Source: Medicago truncatula
Taxonomy: Eukaryota; Streptophyta; Magnoliopsida; Fabales; Fabaceae
Direction: 5' to 3'
NCBI RefSeq assembly: GCF_003473485.1
Contig: NC_053044.1
Span: 56,646,091-56,710,090, forward strand
DNA length: 64,000 bases
In this document: piece after piece, positions 52,401 to 63,477 of the stretch
How the letters are laid out: each line of letters starts with the position of its first letter
Position numbering within the stretch: the first letter of the stretch is position 1
Notes under the pieces: model-generated
Told to the model about the DNA's origin: nothing
What the model saw: only the letters and a program-made list of their open reading frames with translations
Databases searched by the model: none
Made by a program: the position numbers and the translations under genes

Positions 52401-54000
52401 AACTAAAAGGGTCAACTTTAGGGGAAAGGTATAGATCCTCATAATACGGTGAACCAATGTTCAAATTCTGATTGAAAGAGGTATTCACATTTATTGTCTA
52501 ACACTCCTCAAGATTATGTCATGTGAAGGAACCTATGGAAGACAAAAAAAAAAGTGGGTCAAATTTGAAATTTTTGAAAAACTGAACAAATTTATTTTCA
52601 AAATTATAGAGGCCGGACGCCATGATCGGGGTTCGAACCCCAATACCTCCACTTTGTAGTTTATGATGACTTTGCCATCTCTTCTATCTACCAAAGAGAA
52701 GCAAAAAGTTGAAAAGTTATAGAGTAATTTCAAAATTTGAAACATATAAATTTTGAAAAGAAAAAAAGTACGGGATCATTTTAAGATTCATATATTTTTT
52801 TTTAGGGAAAGATTCATATATTTGAAAAGGTGGTGAGAGGATTTCAAATTTTTTATTCTTAGGCGGTATTTGAAATTTTTAAATTTAGTTTCAACAAAAT
52901 TTTCATATATTGAATACTCTGATATTTGAATGACCTCATCCAGGAGTTAAAGAATGTGTAAGTGCATGTACTCATGTTTGTTTATATTTTGTCTAAATTC
53001 AATTAAAAGGAAATATATCAACTGGGTGCAAGGAGGATAGGAGTATTAAGCATTCCCCCAATTGGGTGTGTGCCATTTCAGAGAACGGTTGTTGGAGGAA
53101 TTGAGAGAAAATGTGCAGAAAAAATCAACGACGCATGCAAGTTATTCAACACTAAATTATCAAAGGAGTTGTCTTCTCTTAACCGGAACTTGCCCAATAC
53201 AAGGATGGTTTACCTTGATGTTTATTATCCTCTTCTTGACATCATTCTAAATTACCAAAATTATGGTATGTATAATCCGACACTTCTTTTTATTACCAAT
53301 TCATAGTTGGATTGAAAACTTATATCATATAGATCATTCATCTAAAATGTTACGCAAATATAAAATCACTTAATATGTTATTGAACTTGATGAGTCTCAT
53401 ACCATATCAAATGATTATAGAATTGTATATAATTTTACATGAAATATTTATATGATGAGGGGGTTCAACCGAACTCATTGAACTTAAAAAATATATTTTA
53501 TATTTTGAACCCTTTGATATTTTTTTACATCAATAGCTCAAAAGGCTCTACAATGAAAATATTGAACTTCTGGGTTATAGGATTCTAGATAATATAACTT
53601 AAACTCTTAATCCAATGACAATTTCTATAAAACTATTATTCACTAACGTTATTGAGTTATTGAGTAGTGTTGAAAAGAGAGTCTCACTAGCATTAAATCC
53701 AAAATTATGGTATTATATTATTCTTGGAAAGTTTGTTGAGAAACTATTTGTTTTCATTAGGTATAAAATTGATCTGAAATATAAATTAGTTTTGGTTTTA
53801 TAATGGCAGGTTATAAAGTCGTTGACAAAGGATGTTGTGGCACAGGAGCAGTAGAGGTAGCAGTGTTATGCAACCAATTTGCTACCCAATGTGAAGATGT
53901 TAGGGACTACGTTTTCTGGGACAGTTTTCATCCCTCAGAGAGTGTTTACAGCAAGCTCTTAAATCCTCTTCTTCGAAAATATATACACCAGTTCTTCTAG
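48904..54000 (+). CDS. GDSL esterase/lipase (EXL-type), 358 aa, 5 exons
   Basis: Exons: 48904-49168, 51059-51189, 51432-51665, 53010-53265, 53810-54000; phases agree, 359 codons including stop. Residues 1-24 form a hydrophobic signal peptide, so the enzyme is probably secreted. Block I is FVFGDSIMDTGNN with the nucleophile Ser43. GGSGYDPLTSK supplies the block II glycine. VQGSND is block III with the oxyanion Asn. IPPIGCVPFQRTVVGG is the conserved stretch after block III. DSFHPSE (Asp about 333, His about 336) gives the rest of the catalytic triad. Sequence style (KGIVGEGRKNFILANS, FWDSFHPS) places it with plant EXL-type lipases, which hydrolyse acyl esters; the natural substrate is not evident. 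Full family length with no lesion. The introns are unusually transposon-rich: intron 1 is 1.9 kb with a Stowaway, and intron 3 holds a Mutator MITE and a SINE-like insert. Confidence 0.92.
49453..49491. repeat. (TA)n microsatellite in GDSL intron 1
   Basis: About 20 TA dinucleotides, read directly. Confidence 0.95.
49582..49839. mobile_element. Stowaway MITE in GDSL intron 1
   Basis: The ends CCCCCTCCGTCCCTTAATAA and TTATTGCGGGACGGAAGGAG are inverted and flanked by TA on both sides. Length is 258 bp. Confidence 0.88.
50083..50212. mobile_element. Small MITE in GDSL intron 1
   Basis: A hairpin of about 130 bp: 'tttataaaagatatttgggt' against 'aatatttcttataaatag', and 'gtcaacaaaa' against 'ttttgttgac'. 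A relative lies at about 51217-51325, in the next intron just downstream of exon 2. Confidence 0.6.
51217..51325. mobile_element. Small MITE in GDSL intron 2
   Basis: A hairpin with 'gatcttatttataaaagaca' facing 'tttattataaataggatcg', plus inner complementarity around 'atctagattaaatt'. It resembles the element at 50083-50212. Confidence 0.55.
51854..52342. mobile_element. Mutator-type MITE in GDSL intron 3
   Basis: The termini gggttaaatatgtttttaat and the inverse ending catatttaaccc enclose arms with 'tttagtccctctaaa' and 'tttagagggactaaa'. The 9-bp flanks are aagaatata (51845-51853) and aataatata (52343-52351), one mismatch. Length is 489 bp. Confidence 0.88.
52612..52712 (-). mobile_element. 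Short tRNA-like SINE fragment in GDSL intron 3
   Basis: On the minus strand 'tggtagatagaagagatggc' (A-box-like) precedes 'ggggttcgaacccc' (B-box). The flanks aaattatagag (52601-52611) and aaagttatagag (52713-52724) are nearly identical and may be the target duplication. It folds poorly as a tRNA and lacks a clear poly(A), so the call is tentative. Confidence 0.5.
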
Positions 54001-57000
54001 TTTCCTTTTGGTTAGTTTTATATAAACAACTTAATTACATGTAGGACTTACCGATTTCTTCCAAAACAAATTTATTTGTTTTTAAAATTTCTTTCAAAAG
54101 TGTATGGTTGATGAGGTACATTAAATAAATTATTTTGTGTTTTAAGGGGATATCATCTACATCGATTTAACATTTGAAAAGTGTTTGGTAATTTAAAAGA
54201 AAATGTTTTTTCTTATTGAACTGATAAAAAGATTACGAAGATAACAGTATCGTCATTTCGATTCAATGAAAAATAACAATAAGGTCATTTATTATGATTT
54301 TTCAAATGTTCATGGTAAACAACACCAAAAACAATATGTTTGGTTTAGAGGGATGTTTTCATTGGTTTGGATGGTTTTTTTTGGGGTGAGTAGCTTGTGT
54401 GTGGATTTCATTTTCAATGGTGTTCACATTTGGGTGGTGAAGTTGGTCTTGAAGGTTATTTTCTTATGAGTGTTGAAGGTAGATCTTGGTTAGGTGGTGT
54501 GTGTTTTAGTGTTTTTTATGATGTTTCTTTTAACTATTTCTTTTATATAAGACATCTTTGTTTTATAGTTTTTAGATTGTCGATCTCTGTTCATCTTGTA
54601 CAAAGACATGGTGTTTAATAAATTTTCCATTTAAATGAAAACTTTGATTGATTTTTTTTTTGAGAGAAAACTTTGATTGATATTATTTGCTAAACTTTTA
54701 TTAAAATATATCTTGACCAACCGATATTTAAAACTAAGTAGCAGGCACGACAACAATAGTTTAATAAACTTTAAAATCTATTATTGAAAGATGCAACTTT
54801 AGTGTAGGTTTAAATAATAAAATTCAATGTAATACAACAATTATTGCATTACGTGTACTGTGCTTTAGCAAGATAGTAAGCTAACTATTGTAAAAATAAT
54901 AATTGAGTCGTAAAAAAATACTGCAAAATGAAAGAGTCCTGCACAATCACGACTCCATATTTTCAACGGATTAAATAGAAAGATGTAACTTAAGTGTAGG
55001 TTTAAAATCTCCAACTAAAATTACTACTTGACTACCCTAGGTGATCATAACCCAACTTCCGGAATTATATATATATATAGATGAATATCTTAAAAGTCAC
55101 GTAGATTGAAAACAATTTTATATATTTTTTTAAGGAAAATGTTAACGAGCATTCCGGGCTCGTTAACAAGACACTTTTTAAAATAAGAGTTGGATGAGGA
55201 TTCACTATTTACTTCAGAGAGCATACCTAATATCTATACCTACCAGCTAAAATAAAAAGTGCAAGCAATATGAGCTACTAAGGATCATCACTCCTTTAAT
55301 TTTGTGATATTTTACCTCACAACCGATCAAAACCGCACCACGAACACCCTAATACCTACTGGCTAAAATAAAATAAAAATAAAAAGTGCAAGCAATATGA
55401 GCTGCTAAGGATCATCACTCCTTTAATTTTGGGTTTGGCAAATAGTATTAAGTAGAAGCCAGCGAAGAAGAAGGTAGGATCAGTGGTATATGTGGCTAAG
55501 AGATGTCATTTACGATTTTAAGTCTGCTAGCTAGCAGTTGAGGTGTGGAGGTCCACCACATTTTCTGGCTCCTACCTAATTAGCACCCAACTGGCTTTTT
55601 ATTTATTATATCAAGAGTGTCCCAAATAAAGTTAAAATAATGAACAATGTTTCAATCCAGTCATTTCTGGAGATTAATAAATCTGTTTGGTGTTGAACTT
55701 TTCTATTTTTGGAGGAAGAAGTTAGTGTGTTTCATATGAGTAGGGAGATTAAAGTTTTGGTGATAATTGGACGGCTATCATCATAGAGCACTGATAGGCA
55801 CACCACCTTACCTGGACAAACACCTTCTACCACTTTTAGCTGGTCAATTATATAATAATAAAAAAACTTGTATAATCCATGTCATACAATAAAGAAAAAA
55901 GAAAAGATATTAATTAAATGTTCTGTCTCTCTCTTGCTCCTGTTCTGTTTTTAACGGACCGCTCCGGTAAGACCTTGCAACACCATATTCATCGTCGCCG
56001 TGCTTAGAGGTTGTCCAAAATTTCTCATTAACATTCACAATCAAACTTCATCATCAACGTTCATCGTCGACCTTAACCCTCGCCATAGTTGAAACCCTTT
56101 TTCATCAATCCTTTCTCGCCATTCTCTGCGGAACTCTCACCGAAACCTTTCATTCTCCATCGCTGATCCCGCGTAACTCAGACGAGAAAGAGAGAGGAGG
56201 ACCAACGGTCAGCCATCAAAGGGAGAGGTGGGGCGAAGGGCAAGGATGCGGCGGTGGCCGGTGGTGGTGGCGGGTGAGTGAGAGGCATAGTGAGAAGGAG
56301 AAGAAACGTAGATCTAAGAGAGAGAAGAGGGTGAGAAAGAGAAAGCTGTGTGAAATTTCCAAAATACCCATGCCACATAAGGGGGTGTATATGGGGGTGT
56401 AGATGAAAGTGTGTCTACCAATCATTTTCCATCATCATATAACTGTGTAGTTGTCATTTTATAATTTATACTGTTTTCAAGGTGAATTGTTATTTTATAC
56501 CGTCATACGTACTTTTAGCATACTAATAATTATACTGTACTCCGTGTATCTATTTATAAGATTCATTTTACTTCTTTTGTCAATTAATATTAGAAAAAGT
56601 TACCTTTTAAAGGTCTGAAAGAGTACCCAGAGGCGGTCGTTAACATTTTCCATTGAAAAAAAGATAATAAAAAGAGACGAGACACCAACTAAAATAGTAA
56701 AATGAATTTACTAAAAAAAATAGTAAAATGAATAAAAAATAAATACTCCTTCCGTTCCTTTTTAAGGGTCACTTTTGGAGAAATTCTTTGCTCCTATTTG
56801 AGTATCACTTTCAAGGTTCAATGCAGCAATAAATGTTGTTTTACCAACATTACCCTTAATTATTTATTACGGAGAGAGAAATATATGAAATAAGATATTA
56901 AATGACTAAGACTATTATAGTAAAAATATAAAGGGAGCTTCTATGAAGAAGTCAGAAAAATGACTTCTTCGGTGAAGTCGTTTGAATGGGCCAATCAGAT

Positions 57001-57850
57001 TTCAAGTGATGACACGTCAGATACCCTGCATTATGTTATTGTGCAGGCGGTCTACAGTACCGTAAGTAAAAGGAAAACTTTATTTCATTATCTTAATGGT
57101 TAGATTTACTTAGTCTCTATGTTATTGTGGTATACTGTCTACACATGATTAGTATCAATTCTCTCCTCTTTATTTCCCTTTCTTTATTTATTCATATTCT
57201 CTCTTTCAGATTTTTATTAAATTAATATCTTAATCTTTCCTTCACCATATTCATCTTTCCTTCATCATCTTCATCATATCTTCATCAACTTATTCATCAT
57301 CTTCATAAGAGGAAAAAAAAAACCAGAAAAAAATGAAATTATATAATTTTAAAAAAAAAACATTACAATTAATTACATTTCGATAAAAACACTTCCAATT
57401 TCAATTTCTCATTATTTACATCACAAATCATCATAAAAGATTCAATTTCTCAAACCTTAAAAAAAAACTACATGAAATAAATCTAAACTGTTACATGAAA
57501 GTAATTACGTAATTCTTTAGTATATCTTCTACATGAAATTGTAAGATTAATTACGTAAGATTAATCTAAACATTCTTTTATTACGTTTCTTCTATCTTCA
57601 TTGTTTACATTACAATTAATTACGTTTCTTCTATCACAGATCTTGTACCCACTAAAAGAATGAGAAAGGAAGATAGATTATAAACAGTTTATTATGTAAA
57701 ATTCACATGGCTTCAATTCTTATATTGTGGTTGTCAAATTCTGAAGCAACTTCGGTTTAAGTGAGATTTCTCGTGTTTATACGTTGAATCAAAACCTGAA
57801 ATTACTCTGAATTTTATAAATTCCGTGAGAATTTTTTTTTTGATAGTTTT
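54001..57850. other. Gene-poor intergenic DNA
   Basis: 54313-54620 is a G/T-rich patch ending 'ggtgtttaataaattttcc', possibly a LINE 3' end. Around 55200-55440 a segment with 'gtgcaagcaatatgagct' and 'aaggatcatcactcctttaa' occurs twice in tandem (about 55259 and 55387). 55980-56350 is GC-richer and genic-looking, but has no convincing frame. A single Stowaway-like end lies at about 56746. No gene is called. Confidence 0.45.
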
Positions 57851-58660
57851 TGTTGTTGTAAGAACCTTAAAAAAATCATCATCAATTGGCTTATGGATTA
57901 GCAAAAGAAGCATGTGTTTTCTTCTTGACTTTCAATTCCGATCAGAACTAGTTAAAAATCGTTGAATTTCATTGTGTATAAAGGGAGATCCGTTCGGATC
58001 GAAACGTGGGTCAAAATAACCCGTTTTATAGTTACGGGCGATGAAGATGAGCATAAATAAAAAATATCAGCATCGCATGACACATGACTCAAACCTGCGA
58101 CCTCTATCACACAGTTAAGTGAAAACATACATTTATTCTCATAATTAGTCATTAATACCGATTAATGCTCCATTTATTTATATACTAATTAATATCGATT
58201 AATGCTTCAACAACCTGATTTTTTGTAGAAAAATTCGAAATATGAAAAAGCTGGGAACAATAGGAATCGAACCAAAGATTAAACACAGTTTTTACATACT
58301 CTTGTTCAATGGAAATGATTTTCCTTTCACAAGATTTTAATTAATTTTTAACTTGCTTGATTTGTAAACATGAAAACGGGCCATTTTGTAAAGATTAAAA
58401 AAAATAGGGCGTTCTTTCTTCCGGTGTTTTGATCCGAGTAGAGGTGTCATGGAACTCTTTTCTTGGTTAATAAATAATCTGAAACTTGGATCTGGATTTC
58501 CAGCGCAGGAAATTGTGTAGCCCATTGTCAGCCAATGTGTGTTTGTTCGTGTGCTGTAAATTCTGGATTTTTGGAACGTACATACATATACATCTGTTTG
58601 ATGGATAACACCAACTCACCTGATAACCTATAAAACTTTCATACATTTGTTTGGTGGTTT
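57851..58660. other. Intergenic DNA with two tRNA-like B-box motifs
   Basis: On the minus strand 'gcaggtttgagtc' (about 58090) and 'tggttcgattcctat' (about 58270) resemble Pol III B-boxes. No cloverleaf can be drawn around either. They may be decayed SINE or retroelement pieces. Confidence 0.35.
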
Positions 58661-58702
58661 CTAACCTCCCACTTGTTTGTTAACTTGTCATCCGGTAGGT
58701 TA

Positions 58703-58811
58703 GCACGACCCTTTGAGTATGGGACTACCGAGAGCAGCGGCGGTGGTGGAGGGTACAGCGGAGGCGGCGACCGCCGTGGAGATGGTGGTGGATATGGTGG
58801 ACGTTCATGAA
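58703..58811 (+). pseudogene. Glycine-rich terminal exon-like fragment
   Basis: A GC-rich island in AT-rich DNA encodes about 30 residues rich in Gly with Tyr, Arg and Asp (GGGGGYSGGGDRRGDGGGYG) and ends in TGA at about 58809-58811. A splice-acceptor-like 'ccggtag' precedes it. The texture is that of the C-terminus of glycine-rich RNA-binding proteins. No upstream RNA-binding domain is visible nearby, so it is probably a stranded exon. Confidence 0.4.
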
Positions 58812-59101
58812 AGAATAATCAAAATTAATTAGTTAGGATCTAAAACAATAAATAAATTGGAATAAATGTGTTGTTGAAATAGAAGGAAGAAAAAGTCAAA
58901 AAGGAGAAAGAAAATAAATATAGTGTGAAAATCAAGACAATAACACTAGTAAGGTGCTTAATCTGATAGTTCAAAAAACCTAATAAAACTAATCTACACT
59001 GGAACATATCGACTAGATGCACATCACATACTATGCAACAATCAGCACACATGACATGTGGCGCATTATTATTAGATGTAGAATTTCCCAAATATAAATT
59101 A

Positions 59102-59248
59102 CTCCTTCTGGTCCTTATTATAAGAAAAAGTTGATTTTTTAGTTTCATAAAATAATTAATGTATCTTATTGTAAATGTAGACTAGATACATCACTTATAC
59201 AATAAACCAAAAAAATCAATTGTTTCTTATAATAAGGACCGGAGGAAG
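59102..59248. mobile_element. Stowaway MITE
   Basis: The ends CTCCTTCTGGTCCTTATTAT and ATAATAAGGACCGGAGGAAG are inverted, with TA on both sides. Length is 147 bp. Confidence 0.85.
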
Positions 59249-59503
59249 TATTGTATAAGAAAAAGTAATATTTATTGAATATTTTGGTTTGTGTAAAATG
59301 TCAAAAGGTGACACGTAAAAAGAAAGGGAAGTAGTAATAAAAGTTGGGGTATTTTGGACATTTTAAACAAAACACTTATTTTCTCATGCTTTCCGTCCAA
59401 ATGTGGGTCCGGCGTATGTTATTTCTTTCTTCCTCGCCATCGATTTGAATCTGTAAATTTATCGAATAACCTAGAATTTGTTTTTTACTAGATTTCTTCA
59501 ATC

Positions 59504-62500
59504 ATGGCTTCCATTTCGCAAAAGGATTTTCCTGCTGGTACGTATCTATAATCGATCATGATGATTATGATTGCAGATGATCAGCAGAGAACAAAAATTC
59601 CAAATAAGAATTGTAAAAGAAAAAATAAAAAATCCAAAATTAAATCATTCTCCACAGCAACTCGTGGACGTGGGACTGGTTTTCCAATCAACCCTTTTAA
59701 TTTCTCATCTCTTCTCTATGTAAGCTATTCTCTCTCTTCTTGTGTTATTTGCATTATATGTGTTGGTTTGTGCTGTATTTTTTGATAATCAGCCTGTGTA
59801 ATTAATTGAAGAGTTTAAGTTATGTGAAACAATTATTTGATAACTTTTGAACTCTGAATTACTAATGTATATGATATTAGTAATAGTATTTCATCATGGA
59901 GACTTAAAATCTCAATATGTCATAGGATACAAATATCAAGAAATTGGCTGAACAAGCAGAAAAATATCCATCATTCAATCAGATGGCTCAACAGGATGGT
60001 CTCCTTAAATCTCATAAACGGAAGACTTTTTCAATCATGAGAAGGATCATATTTAGTGATGATTTATGGACCTTGGCTGAGCGCCTGAGTGATGCATTGG
60101 TGCAGGTATCTATAAAATTTCTTCGTTATGTTTGTAAGTTTGTAACTCATCTGCTGGTTGTTTGATTAGAATGTATATGATGTCTATGACAGGACCCATC
60201 AACGTCTTCCATGCTTGAAATTTACGTCAAACTATCATTTGAAGGCAAACGTAAACGGGGAACAGCACAAGTCGACAGAGATCCATGTTTGAAACTTATT
60301 TTAGATGAGATAGAGAGTGGTGGTCCTGCTGTACTGATGAGGTTTAAATACTATTTTTAAAGTCATATTTTATTGTTTTGGCATTTCCATATTTTCACCA
60401 TAAATTGTTGTGGTGTAAATTGGTAAATAATTTCTGAAGTGATTCTTTCCATGCAGATACTGGAATGATGAGAGGGTTTTGAAGATGTTTGGACTAGTCA
60501 TGGGCATTTCTCTAGGTCCTGGAGATGCAGTTTATTCTGAAAATTTTGGGTCATTTGTTCATCATACTGCTATTATTGGCAACGTCAAGGTATGGCATAG
60601 TAGCTATTCACTTTATTGTTGAATCCATTCAAATGAAATGGTAAAAGATAAAATTCGTAGTTGTGTCCTCAAGCATGAAACTTTTTGGGGTAGATGGTGC
60701 AGATGTAGAACCTCTGTTGTCAATGCGGAAATGCAGCCCGGCAGCCCCTAAAATTGACGCGGCGCGGGATGCGGACGCGTAGCGGGCGCTATTTCGGTTG
60801 CGCGGACACTAATATATTTAATATTAAAATACTTTACTGTTGAAAAAAAAAATACTAAAATACCTTAAACATTACTCAAAATTCATTAAGTATTCTTAAT
60901 TTGAAATAAAAATCACAAGTCTTAAGCAAAACATAAAACATACTTGCAAAAAATACTAATAAAATTCAAGGAAACCAACACTTTAAGCCTCTAAAGCTTA
61001 AAGTAACAAAAGTGCAAAACATTAACAAGGTCATCCTCCCAATTAACAAATTAACAAATTCTACAATCAAGAGATGAAGAGAGGAACAAAGGTCGTTTTT
61101 GCGATCAAGAGATGATGAGATGAGAAGAGGAGAGATGGGTTCTGCTGTCAAGAGATGATGAGATGAAAAGAGGAGATGGATTTTTTTTTGTTTGTACGAT
61201 GAAGAAGTTGCGTTTGCAGCTGTGTATTTGGTTCTGATGGAGAAGAGTAATAGTTAGGTTTTGAAAATTACAAAAATGGCCTAAAAACGGTTTTAAGTGA
61301 AAAGCGTCCGCTTTGACCCGATCGAGCAAGCTTTATACCCGCAATGGCGCCCGCTTCAGCCGCTTTCTCCAAACGCTCCGCCTTGGAGCGCTGTGTCATG
61401 TTTTACTGGTTTTGGTCGCTCCGCGCCGCGATAGCGCTGTTAGCGGCCGCTATTGACAACAGTGTAGAACACATAAGTTAAGGTTAAGTTCACACTGAAT
61501 TTTAAGAAATTAAAATAGGCTTCGAGTGTAATAAATTGCCTTGCTATTGGAATTGAAACTCCTGGTTTCTGCATAAGTTGTATAAGGAATGACAAGATGA
61601 ATCGCAGTCAAGTAAACTAGATATTAGCTTTCCAGTTGATCCTTTAGAATATCTACCACTTTAGCTTCTAGAGTATGTGTTTCCTCAAATGTCAAACTGA
61701 TTACATCGTCAATTAAATTGTATAAGAGTTTTATTCTTTCATACTAGTTGTGCTGTCAGAATTTGAAGGAACTTCCCAGCAACCGAGTGTCTCCCCAATC
61801 GTCATCAAAGTACAAATGCAAACAAACAGGTAACTCAAATCATCTCTTTTTAATTTCAACCAATTGTATGTACGTTTTTATTCTAGATTCTATATTGTCT
61901 TTGTTTAAGATTAGGCAACTTTAAAGTGAAAGTAAGTTTGCTCAATGTTGAACTATTAATATACTGTATTTTCTGCAGTTGGTTGAATTATTTTGGGTTA
62001 ACATGCACTCCATCTATCATCTTTCATGATTTAGATTTTGACTTTAACACCACTTGAGGTTTCAATCTTTCTTTGTTTCTTTCTTTCTTTCTTGGGATAT
62101 TGAGCCCTTTTTTGTGATTTGTATCTATCTATCTATCTATCTATCTATCAATTATTATTTTAGTATAGGGAAATGTTAACTTGTGCCCTTAAGCCACAAG
62201 TTAATGATTCAAATATAGAAATCATTTATTGGAATGTGTGCATTGCATTTAATTTGTAACTTTTCAATGAATTGAATGCACAAAATTTTAGAGAATATTT
62301 CTTCTTTTGGATTTCTTAACATGTGCCTTAAGGTCACAGGTTAACACTACCCTTTAGTATATTGATGTATTGATATCGTCCTATAGTGATTTCTGATTTC
62401 ATTCTTTCTTATTTTTACTAGAAAGAACACAGGAAACACAGGAAGAGCATTCTTTGGCTGTATTGATGCTCAAACTCAATCTAGTGGACCTTCTCTTTAG

Positions 62501-63093
62501 ACGTGCACCTTGTAACCCTCTTCCTTATTATTGGTGCGGCTATGTGAGGACTCAGTCTGGTGGCTGTTCAAGGGTTAAATCTTCAGCTTCTACCCACAAC
62601 CTACCTGATCAAGAAACCCAGGCAAGTTTTTTCTGCAAATGTTACCAAAGTTTATGGGGCCGTTAGCAATGCTTTTGATTCTAGTTTCACAATTCTCGTT
62701 TCTTTGTGCATATTTCAAATCTTTAATAACAATTTCTAAACAGCTGGGGGCTGGGAAAGAAGGGTTGCTTACTATCCTGGCTAGAGTTACCAGTGAGACT
62801 CCTTCCGCTCGATTCGCACAAGAATTTGTTCTAGTTCTCTTTTTGTATCATTGCCTTTGCACCATGCCTTGTGTCCAGTGTGATGAAGTAGTCAAGGCAA
62901 GTTTTGTTCTGAAAATCTTAACAAAGTTTATGTAGCCTTTAGCAAATGCTTTTGATTCAAGTTCCAATTGTTTTTTTCTTTCTCGATTCATATTTGAATT
63001 CTTTAATATCAGCAGGCGGTCGAGGCAGCGGTCGAGGCAGCGAAATACCGGATAATCCACAATTTGTATAGAGAAAGTTCAGAGGTTGAGTGA
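59504..63093 (+). CDS. AKR2-like gene lacking ankyrin repeats, chimeric 3' half (tentative 352 aa, 9 exons)
   Basis: Proposed exons: 59504-59537, 59658-59719, 59926-60105, 60193-60341, 60457-60589, 61760-61829, 62422-62621, 62746 region starting at 62744 to 62896, and 63016-63093; phases agree throughout. The first five exons match the N-terminal half of ankyrin repeat protein 2 (AKR2), the cytosolic chaperone for chloroplast outer-envelope and peroxisomal membrane proteins. Matching blocks are NPFNFSSLL, KKLAEQAEKYPSFNQMAQQ, LWTLAERLSDALVQDP, LILDEIESGGPAVLMRYWND and FVHHTAIIGNVK. In AKR2 the four ankyrin repeats should follow; here they are absent. The downstream exons encode unrelated, unrecognised sequence, and the last two introns use GC-AG borders. 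The middle of the chaperone region is also divergent and expanded with basic residues. Either a neofunctionalised chimera or a pseudogene kept open by chance; the first five exons are the firmer part. Confidence 0.6.
60713..61462. mobile_element. Mutator- or hAT-type element with CG-rich ends, inside intron 5 of the AKR2-like gene
   Basis: The left end tctgttgtcaatgcggaaat and the right end ggccgctattgacaacag are inverted. Both subterminal regions are strikingly rich in GCG/CGC, around an AT-rich core. The flanks tgtagaacc (60704-60712) and tgtagaaca (61463-61471) match at 8 of 9 positions. A 9-bp duplication suggests Mutator and an 8-bp one hAT. Total length is 750 bp, with no transposase. 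Confidence 0.82.
62122..62149. repeat. (ATCT)n microsatellite
   Basis: Seven tetranucleotide units in intron 6 of the AKR2-like gene, read directly. Confidence 0.9.
62622..63015 (+). repeat. Duplicated GC-AG intron pair
   Basis: 62622-62743 and 62897-63015 are similar over their whole length: both start gcaagttttnttctg, continue 'aaagtttatg', 'agcaa.tgcttttgattc' and 'ttctttaata', and end in cag. Each is bordered by AG|GCAAGT, the usual context of a GC donor, and by an AG acceptor. Confidence 0.7.
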
Positions 63094-63466
63094 GATCAAG
63101 GGTGTCAGAACTCAGAATAGTCAATTGATGGGTCATTTTGCCAATGCTCTTTACATTGGAGCCCCCACCTTGAACCCCGTCAATACATTTTTAAAAATTT
63201 ACATTGATAAGTTGTTGAAAAATTATTAGAAAGACGTATTTAAATATGTGAACTTAAAAAGATAGAGACAATTGTATGCATAAACAAATGGTCAAGAAGT
63301 TATTTATTTTATAATCTATTTTGAAATGTTGAACAGATAATGTTTTTGTTAGTAAGATTGCAATTTTTTTTTTATAGATATTGATTTTTGTGATAGATAT
63401 TTTGCATGATGTTGATTTAATATATTTTTGTGAGTTGTGTCTTTTCGTTTATATTTGTGGGTCATG
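63094..63466. other. 3' flank of the AKR2-like gene
   Basis: AT-rich, with no gene seen. Confidence 0.4.
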
Positions 63467-63477
63467 CTAACCAGTGA

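Noticed and set aside
54266-54618. Open frames in a G/T-rich patch
   Set aside because: Looks like the 3' end of a LINE and not a gene; no convincing target duplication found, so not listed as an element either.
59538-59576. 39-nt intron 1 in the AKR2-like gene
   Set aside because: It is below the usual minimum plant intron size. The acceptor at 59657 gives a 120-nt intron in the same frame and a better match to AKR2.
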